A stretch of DNA of 64,000 bases from Methylococcales symbiont of Hymedesmia sp. n. MRB-2018 (lineage in GTDB: Bacteria > Pseudomonadota > Gammaproteobacteria > Methylococcales > Methylomonadaceae): contig QPIN01000056.1 of assembly GCA_003666385.1 (NCBI GenBank), positions 1 through 64,000 on the forward strand, read 5' to 3'. The position numbers and the translations under genes are program-made. Below the pieces are notes generated by a model that was not told the DNA's origin, did no database searches, and saw only the letters and a list, made by a program, of their open reading frames with translations. Shown here in pieces: positions 19,418 to 27,949 of the stretch. Numbering within the stretch: the first letter of the stretch is position 1; each line of letters begins with the position of its first letter.

Positions 19418-19804
19418 TCAAAACATGAATTAGAATATTTGCGGGGGAATTTTTCCACCACAAACAATACTATGCAATTATCTAAAACCAGAGTTTTACC
19501 CAAAGCCTTTACCGAAAAAGGACTCTATATGTTAGCCACTATCATAAAATCAAAACAAGCAACAAACGCAACACTACAAATTATTGAAACTTTTGCTAAA
19601 GTGAGGGAGTTTAGCAATGTAGCCAAAAGTCTGGCAACAGAAAAAAGTGAGCTTAAAAAACAGAGCCTTATCAAGAAAAGCGGGCAACTTATTGGCGATA
19701 TTCTCAATCAAGAATTTGCTGATGACACCAGTAGCGAAACAACCATTGAACTGAACTTAGCCATGATAAAAATTAAGCATAAAATAATCAAAAACAAAAA
19801 ATAA
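19262..19804 (+). CDS. ORF6N-domain DNA-binding protein
   Basis: The 180-residue protein has an N-terminal ORF6N domain (residues 3-95; IELRSQKVILDSDVAKIYGV, KNNLDKFPDGYIF, TRVLPKAFTEKGLYMLAT) and a coiled-coil C-terminus. ORF6N belongs to the KilA-N-related group of phage and mobile-element DNA-binding domains, so a role as regulator of the adjacent methylase/nuclease module is plausible but inferred. Its last residues (IIKNKK) mirror the C-terminus of the upstream methylase. Its stop overlaps the next start (TAATG), coupling it to the DUF262-HNH gene. Confidence 0.8.
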   Translation: MQSIEPFIIELRSQKVILDSDVAKIYGVETRDINKAVKNNLDKFPDGYIFKLSKHELEYLRGNFSTTNNTMQLSKTRVLPKAFTEKGLYMLATIIKSKQATNATLQIIETFAKVREFSNVAKSLATEKSELKKQSLIKKSGQLIGDILNQEFADDTSSETTIELNLAMIKIKHKIIKNKK

Positions 19805-20889
19805 TGGAGATAAAACTCAAAGAAATAACAGTGGCTGATTTAGTCAAAGATTACGCCGATGATACTGCCAGCGGTCAGGTTGTGGGCTATGGCGGCAAAT
19901 TAGATATTCGCCCTAAATATCAACGCGAATTTATTTACAAAGATGAGCAAAGAAGTGCCGTGATTGACACTTTAACTAAAGATTTTCCCTTAAATGTAAT
20001 GTATTGGGCAGTGCGTGATGACGGTGGTTTTGAAGTGATTGATGGGCAACAACGCACTATTTCGGTATGCCAGTATGTTAATGGCGATTTTTCTTATAAA
20101 GAGTTGTATTTTAATAATCTGCAAGATGATAAGCAAGCACAAATCCTTAACTATAAACTCTCAATTTATCAGTGTAGCGGCAGCGATAGTGAAAAATTAG
20201 AGTGGTTTAAAACCATCAATATCGCAGGTGAAAAACTTACCAACCAAGAATTAAGAAACGCCGTTTATTCTGGTGCGTGGGTGTCTGATGCGAAACGATA
20301 TTTTAGTAGAAATGGCTGTGCCGCTCACAATATTGCCAATAAATATTTAACAGGTTCATCAATCAGGCAAGATTATTTAGAAACTGCGATTAAATGGATT
20401 TCTGATAATAAAATTGAAGATTATATGGCAACAAATCAGCACAAACCCAAGGCAGATGAATTATGGCTGTATTTTCAAAATGTAATAAATTGGGTTGAGA
20501 TAGTTTTTGCAAAATATCGCAAAGAAATGAAAGGCGTTGATTTTGGTTTTTTATACAATCAGTTTAAAGATGATAAATTTGATTCAGATAAATTAGAGGC
20601 AGAAATAGCAAAATTGATGCAAGATGACGATGTTACTAAAAAATCAGGTATTTATCCATTTGCTCTTACAGGAAAAGAAAAATACCTCAACATCCGTGCA
20701 TTTACCGACAATCAAAAACGCGAGACATACGAAAAGCAAAAAGGCATTTGCAAAAAATGTAAAAAAGAATTCACCCTAGTAGAAATGGAAGCCGACCACA
20801 TAAAACCTTGGCACGAAGGCGGAAAAACCATTACTAAAAATTGCCAGATGTTATGTAAAGACGATAATCGCAGGAAGTCTGGGAAGTGA
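19804..20889 (+). CDS. DUF262 / HNH endonuclease (GmrSD-like)
   Basis: The 361-residue protein has an N-terminal DUF262 domain (ParB/Srx-like fold, NTP-binding) with I-D-G-Q-Q-R-T at residues 79-85. A C-terminal HNH nuclease (316-361) carries CKKCKKEF, EADHIKPWHEGG and NCQMLCKDDNRRKSG, so its four zinc cysteines and the catalytic His are present. Such proteins act as modification-dependent or NTP-stimulated nucleases in defence islands. Here it is coupled to ORF6N and lies behind an EcoRI-type methylase, so it may be the nuclease of that module. Its 3' end is duplicated at 25175-25207. The frame is intact. Confidence 0.85.
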   Translation: MEIKLKEITVADLVKDYADDTASGQVVGYGGKLDIRPKYQREFIYKDEQRSAVIDTLTKDFPLNVMYWAVRDDGGFEVIDGQQRTISVCQYVNGDFSYKELYFNNLQDDKQAQILNYKLSIYQCSGSDSEKLEWFKTINIAGEKLTNQELRNAVYSGAWVSDAKRYFSRNGCAAHNIANKYLTGSSIRQDYLETAIKWISDNKIEDYMATNQHKPKADELWLYFQNVINWVEIVFAKYRKEMKGVDFGFLYNQFKDDKFDSDKLEAEIAKLMQDDDVTKKSGIYPFALTGKEKYLNIRAFTDNQKRETYEKQKGICKKCKKEFTLVEMEADHIKPWHEGGKTITKNCQMLCKDDNRRKSGK

Positions 20890-20897
20890 AAAATATT
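20865..20897 (+). repeat. Left copy of 33-bp direct repeat (DUF262-HNH 3' end)
   Basis: The segment covers the codons for RRKSGK, the stop, and 8 bases beyond. It recurs with one mismatch at 25175-25207. The two copies bracket about 4.3 kb containing the inverted-repeat element, VapBC, the type IIG/YebC chimera and the methylase-nuclease fusion. Confidence 0.85.
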
Positions 20898-20900
20898 GAA

Positions 20901-21093
20901 TTAATGGGGACAGGCTACTTTTTAGGGTGTAATACCAATCACCAAAATAAATCACCCATCTAGCATTCATATTTGCACCAACTATAAGCACTATCTGAGC
21001 GATTTATTTTGGTGATTGGTATAATCCAGGTAAAAAAGGATAGCATCCACATTTGCATGGATTACACCCTAAAAAGTAGCCTGTCCCCATTAA
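20901..21093. mobile_element. Perfect 33-bp inverted-repeat element with a second nested inverted repeat
   Basis: The outer arms 20901-20933 and 21061-21093 are exact reverse complements over 33 bp (starting TTAATGGGGACAGGCTAC). The inner arms 20933-20953 and 21001-21021 (TACCAATCACCAAAATAAAT core) are exact over 21 bp. No ORF lies between them. The terminal GGGGACAGGCTAC word resembles sequences seen next to REP-associated transposases. The element lies just upstream of vapB and could form a cruciform or terminate transcription from the left. Confidence 0.85.
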
Positions 21094-21111
21094 TACACAA
21101 AGAGGTAAAAA

Positions 21112-21345
21112 ATGTTAAGCACTGCCCATAGAACCAATGTTGTCTTAGATGAAAACATCGTCCAAGAAGCCCTAAAACTCAGCCAAATAAAAACTAAACG
21201 TGCCTTGATAGACACCGCCCTAAAAGAGTTTATTGCCAATCATAAAAAGCCAAATATTATGGATTTATTGGGCATGGGCAGTATTGATAAGGATTATGAT
21301 TACAAAGCATTACGCGGTAGAGACCACCTGCCAAAGTTAAAATAA
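21112..21345 (+). CDS. vapB: VapB-family antitoxin
   Basis: The 77-residue protein has a short N-terminal ribbon-helix-helix-like segment (RTNVVLDENIVQEALKLSQI) typical of the VapB (DUF2191-type) antitoxins, and a C-terminal toxin-binding tail. An AGAGG ribosome site precedes ATG. It is followed after 2 bases by the PIN toxin. Antitoxins of this kind repress their own promoter, which here must lie in or next to the inverted-repeat element. Confidence 0.85.
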   Translation: MLSTAHRTNVVLDENIVQEALKLSQIKTKRALIDTALKEFIANHKKPNIMDLLGMGSIDKDYDYKALRGRDHLPKLK

Positions 21346-21347
21346 TT

Positions 21348-21743
21348 GTGTATTTAATAGATTCATCGGTTTGGATAGATGGCATCAACGGCAAAGCCAA
21401 GACAGTTAAATTTCTCAGACAACTGTCGCCAGAGGCATTAGGGATAAATTTACTCATTTATACTGAGGTATTGCAAGGGGCAAGCACTCAGAAATTGCTT
21501 AATGTGCAACAATCCTATTTATCGGCACAGCCTTTCTACGGCTTTCAAAACGATAAAATCAGCCATCAACAAGCGGCTAATATTTATAGAAAATGTCGTC
21601 AAAATGGCGTTACACCACGTTCCACTATAGATTGCCTCATCGCCCAATGTGCCATAGAAAATGATTTAATCTTATTACACAATGATAAAGATTTTGTAAA
21701 AATCGCCAGTGTAATGCCCAATTTACAACAAACAGCCATTTAA
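21348..21743 (+). CDS. vapC: VapC PIN-domain ribonuclease toxin
   Basis: The 131-residue PIN domain has acidic residues in [10 protein letters not shown] (D5, D11), E41 in YTEVLQG, D98 in STIDCLIA and D117 in HNDKDFV, the expected metal-binding set. The usual role is endonucleolytic cleavage of tRNA or rRNA when freed from VapB. The start is GTG, 2 bases after the vapB stop. All catalytic residues are present, so it is probably active. Confidence 0.88.
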   Translation: MYLIDSSVWIDGINGKAKTVKFLRQLSPEALGINLLIYTEVLQGASTQKLLNVQQSYLSAQPFYGFQNDKISHQQAANIYRKCRQNGVTPRSTIDCLIAQCAIENDLILLHNDKDFVKIASVMPNLQQTAI

Positions 21744-21744
21744 T

Positions 21745-23067
21745 ATGGATTTTAAGCAAGCCTACAACCAACCCAATTATCTTAATTTTTTAAGCGAAAA
21801 GTTTAATTTTTCTAAAACCTTAACGCCTATTACAATCAACAATACAGAGGTTAAAACCTTTAAGTCATTAGGATATATAACAACGGCTGATGACAAACAA
21901 TTACCCGTTTTTGAAATCCACATCAAACCCAATACCAAATTATCACGCAATCGGGCTGGCTTGCGCAATCTAGTTGCCAAACAAATCCCACCAGAAGATG
22001 GCGCTTTAGCAGTTTATGTGGATGGTGAAAACAAACAGTGGCGTTTTAGTTTTATTGCCATTGAATATAAATTCACCGAAGATGGTTTAGAAAAACAGCA
22101 AACAGCCAGTAAACGCTTTACCTATCTTTTAGGTGAAAATGCCCAAATTAGAACTGCCAAACAGCGTTTTGAAACCCTTAATAAAACCTCAACATTAGCA
22201 GACTTAAAAGCCGCTTTTGCGGTTGAGCAACTTAACAAGGATTTTTATAAACAATTATACGATTGGTATAACCACGCCAAAGAAAAAGTGATTTTCCCCA
22301 ATGACGAAAACGCCAAAAGCCATATTGAGGATAGTTTAATCCGCTTTTTAACACGGATTTTATTCGTCTGGTTTCTCAAAGAAAAACACCTAATTAACAA
22401 AGATTTATTTGATTTAACCAAACTCAAAAACTTGATTAAATATGAAGAAGACAGCAGTTTCTACAAAGCTATTTTACAAAATCTATTTTTTGCCACGCTA
22501 AATCGTCAAATAAAAGACCGTAGTTTTCGCCGCACCACCAATGGCAAGCCCAATAACACCAATTATTTAGCCGCCAATATTTATCGTTATCAAAATTATT
22601 TTCAAAACAACGATGAGCAAGAAATTATGGATTTATTCAAGCAAACCCCGTTTTTAAACGGCGGCTTATTTGAATGTTTAGACCGCGAGGCAACAGATGA
22701 AGAAAAATCGGCCTACGACCAAGACAAAACCGTCCGCAAAATTGGCAGTGCCATTCGCATTGATGGCCTTTCTGATAGAAAAAATAATGCATTAGATTTT
22801 GACAATGCCTTATTTTTTAACACTAACGAAACAGGCTTATGTGATTTATTCAAGCAATACCAATTTACCGTAGAAGACGCACTCACCGATGCAGGATTGC
22901 AAGCAAGCCACGCCGAAGTAACCATGGAACCCGCCACCCGCGTCGAACTCAACCTCGTCAACGCCGAAAAATTTATGAAACTAATTGAACGCCTAGAAGA
23001 CCTAGACGACACCCAAGAGGTTTATCACAATGCTGATATTTCTGATGAAGTGATGGCTCAGTTATAA
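21745..23067 (+). CDS. Chimera: N-terminus of Eco57I-like type IIG enzyme fused to YebC C-terminus
   Basis: Residues 1 to about 374 match the N-terminal, non-catalytic region of Eco57I-like type IIG enzymes ([69 protein letters not shown]). From about residue 376 the sequence becomes the C-terminal domain of the YebC/TACO1 family ([41 protein letters not shown]) and ends at YebC's natural stop. No methylase motifs (NPPY) remain, so type IIG activity is lost. Codon usage in the last 200 bases is visibly more GC-rich, as if captured from another genome. It starts 1 base after vapC. Function, if any, is unknown. Confidence 0.85.
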   Translation: MDFKQAYNQPNYLNFLSEKFNFSKTLTPITINNTEVKTFKSLGYITTADDKQLPVFEIHIKPNTKLSRNRAGLRNLVAKQIPPEDGALAVYVDGENKQWRFSFIAIEYKFTEDGLEKQQTASKRFTYLLGENAQIRTAKQRFETLNKTSTLADLKAAFAVEQLNKDFYKQLYDWYNHAKEKVIFPNDENAKSHIEDSLIRFLTRILFVWFLKEKHLINKDLFDLTKLKNLIKYEEDSSFYKAILQNLFFATLNRQIKDRSFRRTTNGKPNNTNYLAANIYRYQNYFQNNDEQEIMDLFKQTPFLNGGLFECLDREATDEEKSAYDQDKTVRKIGSAIRIDGLSDRKNNALDFDNALFFNTNETGLCDLFKQYQFTVEDALTDAGLQASHAEVTMEPATRVELNLVNAEKFMKLIERLEDLDDTQEVYHNADISDEVMAQL

Positions 23068-23076
23068 AATTATTCC

Positions 23077-25143
23077 ATGCCAAAAATAAAAGACATTCCA
23101 AAAGTTGAACGCCCAAGAGAGCGATTATTGCAAAAAGGCGCTAACGCATTATCCAAAACCGACCTTTTAGCGATTTTGCTTGGAAGTGGCATTAAAGGTG
23201 TAAATGTAGAAGAGTTATCTACTCAGATTATTAATAAATTTGGCAAAAATTTTCTTAATGTCAGCATTAAAGATTTAACATCTGTTAAAGGTATCGGCGA
23301 AGTTAAGGCGCTGCAAATACATTCCGCTATTGAACTGGTTAAGCGTTTTGATGAGCCAAAAAATACCAATCAATTAACCTTTATGGATTTTTGTGCTGGG
23401 GTTGGTGGTGGTCGTCTGGCTTTAGATAACCTAGGTATGCAGTGTGTTGGATTTTCTGAAATTGATGAAAATGCTGAAAAAACTTATCGTCTATTATTCA
23501 ATGATAAAGGCAAAAATTACGGTGATTTAACCAAAATAAATGCAGATAAATTGCCTGATTTTGATGTGATGATTGCAGGTTTTCCTTGTCAGGCTTTTTC
23601 TGTTTTAGGCAAGAGGCAAGGCATTTATGACAAGGTGCAAAAGAAAGGGGAAATCATTTTTCACTTGATAGAATTTTTAATTGCAAAGTCTGTTAAATTT
23701 TTTATTTTTGAAAATGTAAAGGGTTTGATAGGTCACGATAACGGCTTAACTTTAAAAATAATTTTAGATGAATTAGATAAAGCTGGATATTTTGTTAAAT
23801 GGCAAATGTTAAATAGCATTGATTATGGCACGCCACAAATGAGAGAGCGTATTTATTTTGTAGGAGTAAAAAAGGAACTGTTAGGAGATAATAACTTTGA
23901 TTTTGATTTTCCTCAGAAGTTGACTAAAAAATCCAATGTAACTGATTTTTTAATTGATAATGTAGAACTAGATTTTAACGATAAGCAGCAAACATACAAA
24001 ACCTTTCAAAGATACTTAGAAAACAAATACAATAAAGATAAATTTAGCGTTGCAGAATTATTAAAAGAGGAAAATTTGGTTATAGATACTCGGCAATCAG
24101 ATTTAAGGAAATATTACAACAGAGTGCCAACTTTAAGGCTAGGAAGACACGGTATTTTGTATGTTAGAAATGGTAAATTTAGAAAATTATCTGGTTATGA
24201 ATCTTTTTTATTACAGGGGTTTGGTAAAGAAAAAGCCCAAAAAGCTAGAGACAATATTTTAGATATACACTTACTAAAACAAGCTGGCAATGCAATGACT
24301 GTTAGCACGGTTCAGGCGATTGCCGCTAAGGTGTTGAAGTTTATCAATAATTTAGAGATGGTCAATATGAACAAAAAACAAAAAATAGGTTCAAAGACAG
24401 CGAAAGACGGGTTTAAAAATGAATTGGGTGTTGTTGACGCTTTTAATTGCTGGAAAACTAATGATTCTGCTCAAAAATGGTTAATGGCTATGGATTACCA
24501 TTTAGAAGATATTGAGCATGTTGAAGCCCATCAAATTAGCGGATATAAAGCAGATGTACAAGTAGAAATTAAAATATCAATCAAATTAAAACATTTAACA
24601 GATGTGCAAAACTTACAAGTTAAATTGGTAACTAATGATGAAGATAAAAAATTATCAGGCAAAAATCAAATTGATAAAAGATGGGTGGAAACCTATCAGG
24701 AATTGTGGAATATTCCTAAAAATGTGGTAAAAATTTTAAAGCACTTTACAGGCGAATTACCGCCGCATATAGATAACGCAAGAGACCCTAGGCGGATGTT
24801 TATTAATGAATTATCGCAGCAGGATAGAGTAGCATTATTTGATTTTTTAAAAGCTAATCAGTTACTAATAGTTAGTGATATATTAAAAGGTAGAGGTAAA
24901 CTTGCTGCTGAATGGATGTTGGTAATTGTAAGAAATAGAGACTATAAAATCACTCACTGGGCATTAAAATCCATCAATGTTGTTTGTAATTTTTTTGGCA
25001 ATGGTGAGATAGAAATATCACCACAAGGAAGCATTAAAATTGGTAAGATTTTAATGCAAAGAAAAGGCGGAGATGGTGGCAGGCCTAGTGCAAATATGTT
25101 GCAATTTAACATAGACCCAACAAAATTAATAGACATAATGTAA
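23077..25143 (+). CDS. Single-chain fusion: RadC N-terminal domain / C5-cytosine methylase / HinP1I-like restriction endonuclease
   Basis: Residues 1-92 are the RadC (UPF0758) N-terminal domain (RPRERLLQKGANALSKTDLL, HhH at TSVKGIGEVKALQI) without the RadC JAB peptidase. Residues 100-427 are a complete C5 methylase: CAGVGGG, GFPCQAFS, FENVKG, QMRERIYF and motif X QAGNAMTV. Residues 431-688 match R.HinP1I (GCGC-specific): GSKTAKDGFKNE, HFTGELPP, RRMF, DILKGRGKLAAEWML and RKGGDGGRPSANMLQF, with putative catalytic D493 and Q514-V-K516. An internal ATG at 24367 could give a free nuclease. All motifs are present, so it is a candidate for active modification and cleavage at GCGC. Confidence 0.88.
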   Translation: MPKIKDIPKVERPRERLLQKGANALSKTDLLAILLGSGIKGVNVEELSTQIINKFGKNFLNVSIKDLTSVKGIGEVKALQIHSAIELVKRFDEPKNTNQLTFMDFCAGVGGGRLALDNLGMQCVGFSEIDENAEKTYRLLFNDKGKNYGDLTKINADKLPDFDVMIAGFPCQAFSVLGKRQGIYDKVQKKGEIIFHLIEFLIAKSVKFFIFENVKGLIGHDNGLTLKIILDELDKAGYFVKWQMLNSIDYGTPQMRERIYFVGVKKELLGDNNFDFDFPQKLTKKSNVTDFLIDNVELDFNDKQQTYKTFQRYLENKYNKDKFSVAELLKEENLVIDTRQSDLRKYYNRVPTLRLGRHGILYVRNGKFRKLSGYESFLLQGFGKEKAQKARDNILDIHLLKQAGNAMTVSTVQAIAAKVLKFINNLEMVNMNKKQKIGSKTAKDGFKNELGVVDAFNCWKTNDSAQKWLMAMDYHLEDIEHVEAHQISGYKADVQVEIKISIKLKHLTDVQNLQVKLVTNDEDKKLSGKNQIDKRWVETYQELWNIPKNVVKILKHFTGELPPHIDNARDPRRMFINELSQQDRVALFDFLKANQLLIVSDILKGRGKLAAEWMLVIVRNRDYKITHWALKSINVVCNFFGNGEIEISPQGSIKIGKILMQRKGGDGGRPSANMLQFNIDPTKLIDIM

Positions 25144-25174
25144 ATCTTTTATGGGGATAGAGCAAAGGTTGTAA

Positions 25175-25207
25175 TAACCGCAGGAAGTCTGGGAAGTGAA
25201 AAATATT
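25175..25207 (+). repeat. Right copy of 33-bp direct repeat (DUF262-HNH 3' end)
   Basis: The segment repeats 20865-20897 with one mismatch. Here it is detached from any HNH gene. What follows (AAAGGTAAAAATG) probably represents the original downstream sequence, with a 17-codon ORF running into the first type IIG tail remnant. Confidence 0.85.
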
Positions 25208-25253
25208 AAAGGTAAAAATGAATAGCGAAGAATACGGTTGGCATATTGGCGAC

Positions 25254-25334
25254 GAAACCAAAATTGACTAGATGGTCTATAAACTCTACAACCTAAGCAC
25301 CGCTGAAATCAAAATCATTGAGGCTGAAAAATGA
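25254..25334 (+). pseudogene. Type IIG C-terminal tail remnant 1
   Basis: The translation reads ETKID-stop-MVYKLYNLSTAEIKIIEAEK and then TGA. This matches the extreme C-terminus of Eco57I/TaqI-like type IIG enzymes (usual form IDxLVYxLYxLTxxEIxIIE). It has one in-frame TAG. The final TGA overlaps the ATG of the following TPR gene, preserving the ancestral ATGA coupling. It is the first of five such tails in the island. Confidence 0.75.
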
Positions 25335-26638
25335 ATAAAAAAGCAGTGAAATTTTTCAATCAAGGCAATGATTATTTTGAAGCAAAAGAATTTGATCTCG
25401 CCATTCAGAATTACAACAAAGCTATTAAATTAAAGCCCGATTCTGCTGAGGCTTTTAGCAATCGTGGGATGGCTTATGCCGATAAAGGAGAATTTGATCG
25501 TGCCATCAAAGATTTTGACCAAGCTATTAAATTAAACCCCAAGTTTGCTGAGGCTTTTAACAGTCGTGGGCTGGCTTATGACGGGAAAGGTGAACTTGAT
25601 CGCGCCATTGAGGATTACAACGAAGCTATTGAATTAAACCCTAAATACGCTGAGGCTTTTAGCAATCGTGGGGTGGCTTATGGCAAGAAAAGAAAATTTG
25701 ACCGTGCCATTGAGGATTACAACAAAGCTATTACATTAAACCCTGAATACGTTAAGGCTTTTTACAATCGTGGGCTGGCTTATGTCCGGAAAGGAGAACT
25801 TGATCGTGCCATCAAAGATTTTGACCAAGCTATTAAATTAAACCCTGAATACGCCGATGCTTTTAACGGTCGTGGGGTAACTTATGTTCAGAAAGAAGAA
25901 CTTGATCGTGCCATCAAAGATTTTGACCAAGCTATTAAATTAAACCCTGAATACGCCGATGCTTTTAACGGTCGTGGGGTAACTTATGGCAAGAAAGGAG
26001 AAGCTGATCGTGCCATTCAGGACTTTGACCAAGCTATTGAATTAAACCCTGAACACGCTGGTGCTTTTAACGGTCGTGGATTGACTTACCGCAAAATAGG
26101 AAAAGAAAAAGAGGCAATAGAAGATTTTCAAAAGGCAAATGAATTAGATCCGACTGTTATTCCACAAAAGCAAGTTGAGGAAACAGAAAAGAAAATTGAA
26201 GAAACAAAAAAGGAAGTTAAAGAAGTCCAAGATTTTCAAAGTATTTTGACCGACTTAAAAACCGAGTATACAAAAGACGAGAAGCGGTGGTTTTGGGCAA
26301 GCACTATTTTTACTGTGCTTGTTTTTGTGGGTTTATTGGCTTTAACCTTTTACTATAAAGTGGATTATAAAATCTCATATTCCCTCTATATTTTTTCATC
26401 AATCATCACTTTTGTTGTCATTCGTCAATATACCAATGCCAAACAACTTAGGATTGAAAGCAGTAACCGCCTAGCAATGGCAAAAATGTTTGAAAAAATA
26501 CAAGCAAGCAAAGACAATCAGCACTATCAAGCTTTTATACCTAAAATAATTGATAGCATCACTTACTCAATGTATAAAAACCACAAAGAATCAACAGTGA
26601 AAATTATTGAAGAATTAAAATCAATATTCAAAAAATAG
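25331..26638 (+). CDS. TPR-repeat membrane protein 1
   Basis: The 435-residue protein has eight tetratricopeptide repeats (residues 1-276; consensus AEAFNNRGxAYxxKGEFDRA then IxDYNxAIxLNPxY). A charged coiled coil (about 285-315) follows, then two membrane segments (WASTIFTVLVFVGLLALTFY and YSLYIFSSIITFVVI) and a conserved C-terminal domain of about 70 residues. No enzymatic motif is visible. The repeats could be a protein-binding sensor facing the cytoplasm. It is nearly identical in its C-terminal 150 residues to the protein at 30848, differing mainly by three fewer repeats. The start overlaps the type IIG tail. Function unknown. Confidence 0.82.
   Translation: MNKKAVKFFNQGNDYFEAKEFDLAIQNYNKAIKLKPDSAEAFSNRGMAYADKGEFDRAIKDFDQAIKLNPKFAEAFNSRGLAYDGKGELDRAIEDYNEAIELNPKYAEAFSNRGVAYGKKRKFDRAIEDYNKAITLNPEYVKAFYNRGLAYVRKGELDRAIKDFDQAIKLNPEYADAFNGRGVTYVQKEELDRAIKDFDQAIKLNPEYADAFNGRGVTYGKKGEADRAIQDFDQAIELNPEHAGAFNGRGLTYRKIGKEKEAIEDFQKANELDPTVIPQKQVEETEKKIEETKKEVKEVQDFQSILTDLKTEYTKDEKRWFWASTIFTVLVFVGLLALTFYYKVDYKISYSLYIFSSIITFVVIRQYTNAKQLRIESSNRLAMAKMFEKIQASKDNQHYQAFIPKIIDSITYSMYKNHKESTVKIIEELKSIFKK
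25445..26158 (+). repeat. Seven tandem 102-bp units encoding TPR motifs
   Basis: Each unit encodes 34 residues. Units 5 to 7 share blocks identical at the DNA level (for example GATCGTGCCATCAAAGATTT), so the array can expand or contract by recombination or slippage in whole repeats without changing frame. The paralogue at 30962-31981 has ten comparable units. Confidence 0.9.
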
Positions 26639-26658
26639 ACTGCCATCAACACCACGTA

Positions 26659-26742
26659 TTAAAAACCAAAATTGATACAATAGTCTATAAAATATACAAG
26701 CTAAGCACTACTGAAATCAAAATTATTGAGGGTGAAAAATGA
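26659..26742 (+). pseudogene. Type IIG C-terminal tail remnant 2
   Basis: The translation reads LKTKIDTIVYKIYKLSTTEI then KIIEGEK-stop, an uninterrupted copy of the type IIG tail. It follows TPR gene 1 after 20 bases, and its stop again overlaps a TPR start (ATGA). The 20-bp lead-in GACTGCCATCAACACCACG also follows TPR gene 2. Confidence 0.75.
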
Positions 26743-26858
26743 ATAAAGAAGCAGAGAAATTTTTCAATCAAGGCAATGCTCATTTTGAAGCAAAAGAATT
26801 TGATCTTGCCATTAAAAATTACAAGCAAGCTATTGAATTAAACCCTCGATCTTGCTGA
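26739..26858 (+). pseudogene. 5' fragment of a third TPR gene
   Basis: The first 36 codons match the start of the TPR genes (NKEAEKFFNQGNAHFEAKEF, then DLAIKNYKQAIELNP). A frameshift at about 26847 then causes a stop; the other frame continues briefly as AEAFKYKE. The rest of the gene, including the membrane part, is gone. The AAA-subtilase pair begins about 115 bases further on, so that pair appears to have replaced most of this copy. Confidence 0.8.
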
Positions 26859-26972
26859 GGCTTTTAAATATAAAGAGATTATAATACCACTCGCAACCCT
26901 TGCTAAAAATAGTGGGTTTGATTGTGAATGGACATATTAAAATAAAAAAGATAATTAATAAGGATAACTATA

Positions 26973-27947
26973 ATGGCTCAAGCAGATTTACTGGTAAATT
27001 TAGTTAAAAATGCAAGTAATGGCGACCAGTTAGGAGTGCGTAAGATTGCGCAAAATTTAATCCAAGAAGAGAAAAATAAAGGTCACAGGATATTAGCAGA
27101 TAGATTGATAGAGGCACTAAAGCCAACCGTTAAAAAATCTATAAATAAAATAAGCAATAACAATTCTAATGCTGATTTATATTTTGAAACAACACCAGAA
27201 AGAGGCTTAAACAGCTTGGTATTGCCAGATAAAATTCGCGAACAAATACAAGAGCTAGTTGAAGAGCAACATAGAAGCGAGTTATTACATTCTTACAATC
27301 TAAGAGCAAGAAATAGTTTATTGTTTGCAGGCCCTCCGGGTAATGGCAAAACGACATTAGCAGAAGCATTAGCGCACGAATTGATGTATCCATTATTAGT
27401 GGTGCGTTATGAAAATTTAGTCGGTAGTTATTTAGGCGAAACCTCTGGGCGTTTAAAGTCAGTATTGGATTATGCTAAAACAATGCGCTGTGTGTTATTT
27501 TTTGATGAATTTGAAACGCTGGCAAAAGAGCGAGGCGATACACACGAAACAGGGGAGATTAAAAGAGTAGTGAGTTCACTGTTATTACAATTAGATAGCT
27601 TGCCTGATTATGTTGTAGTCGTTACTGCAAGCAATCACCCGGAGTTGTTAGATAGGGCAGTATGGCGGCGTTTTCAAGTTAGAGTAGAATTGCCATTACC
27701 CACAAGAACACAGCTAACAGATTTTATTACTCAAATAAGCAAACGCTGTAATGTTGAATTTGGACTAGCCGCAGAAACAATCGCCAAACATTTGAAAGGG
27801 TTAAATTTTGCCGAAGCCGAAGAGTTTTGTTTAGGCATTGTTAGAAAAGCCATTTTAGATAAAAAGCAAAATAACGCCAAAACTATTACCAATCTCAAAT
27901 TAACCCAATATAGAAGCAGGCTAAAACCAGTCACTAATAAGGATTAA
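26973..27947 (+). CDS. AAA ATPase partner of a subtilisin-like protease
   Basis: The 324-residue protein has a helical N-terminal region (1-80) and one AAA module: Walker A GPPGNGKTT (120-128), Walker B CVLFFDEFE (173-181), sensor 1 TASN (218-221), and the arginine-finger region WRRF (231-234), with a C-terminal helical lid. It resembles the FtsH/Cdc48-type ATPases that occur directly upstream of S8 peptidase genes in bacterial accessory regions. It probably unfolds or delivers substrate to, or gates, the protease encoded 2 bases downstream. A AGGATAAC-type ribosome site precedes ATG. The frame is intact. Confidence 0.85.
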   Translation: MAQADLLVNLVKNASNGDQLGVRKIAQNLIQEEKNKGHRILADRLIEALKPTVKKSINKISNNNSNADLYFETTPERGLNSLVLPDKIREQIQELVEEQHRSELLHSYNLRARNSLLFAGPPGNGKTTLAEALAHELMYPLLVVRYENLVGSYLGETSGRLKSVLDYAKTMRCVLFFDEFETLAKERGDTHETGEIKRVVSSLLLQLDSLPDYVVVVTASNHPELLDRAVWRRFQVRVELPLPTRTQLTDFITQISKRCNVEFGLAAETIAKHLKGLNFAEAEEFCLGIVRKAILDKKQNNAKTITNLKLTQYRSRLKPVTNKD

Positions 27948-27949
27948 TT

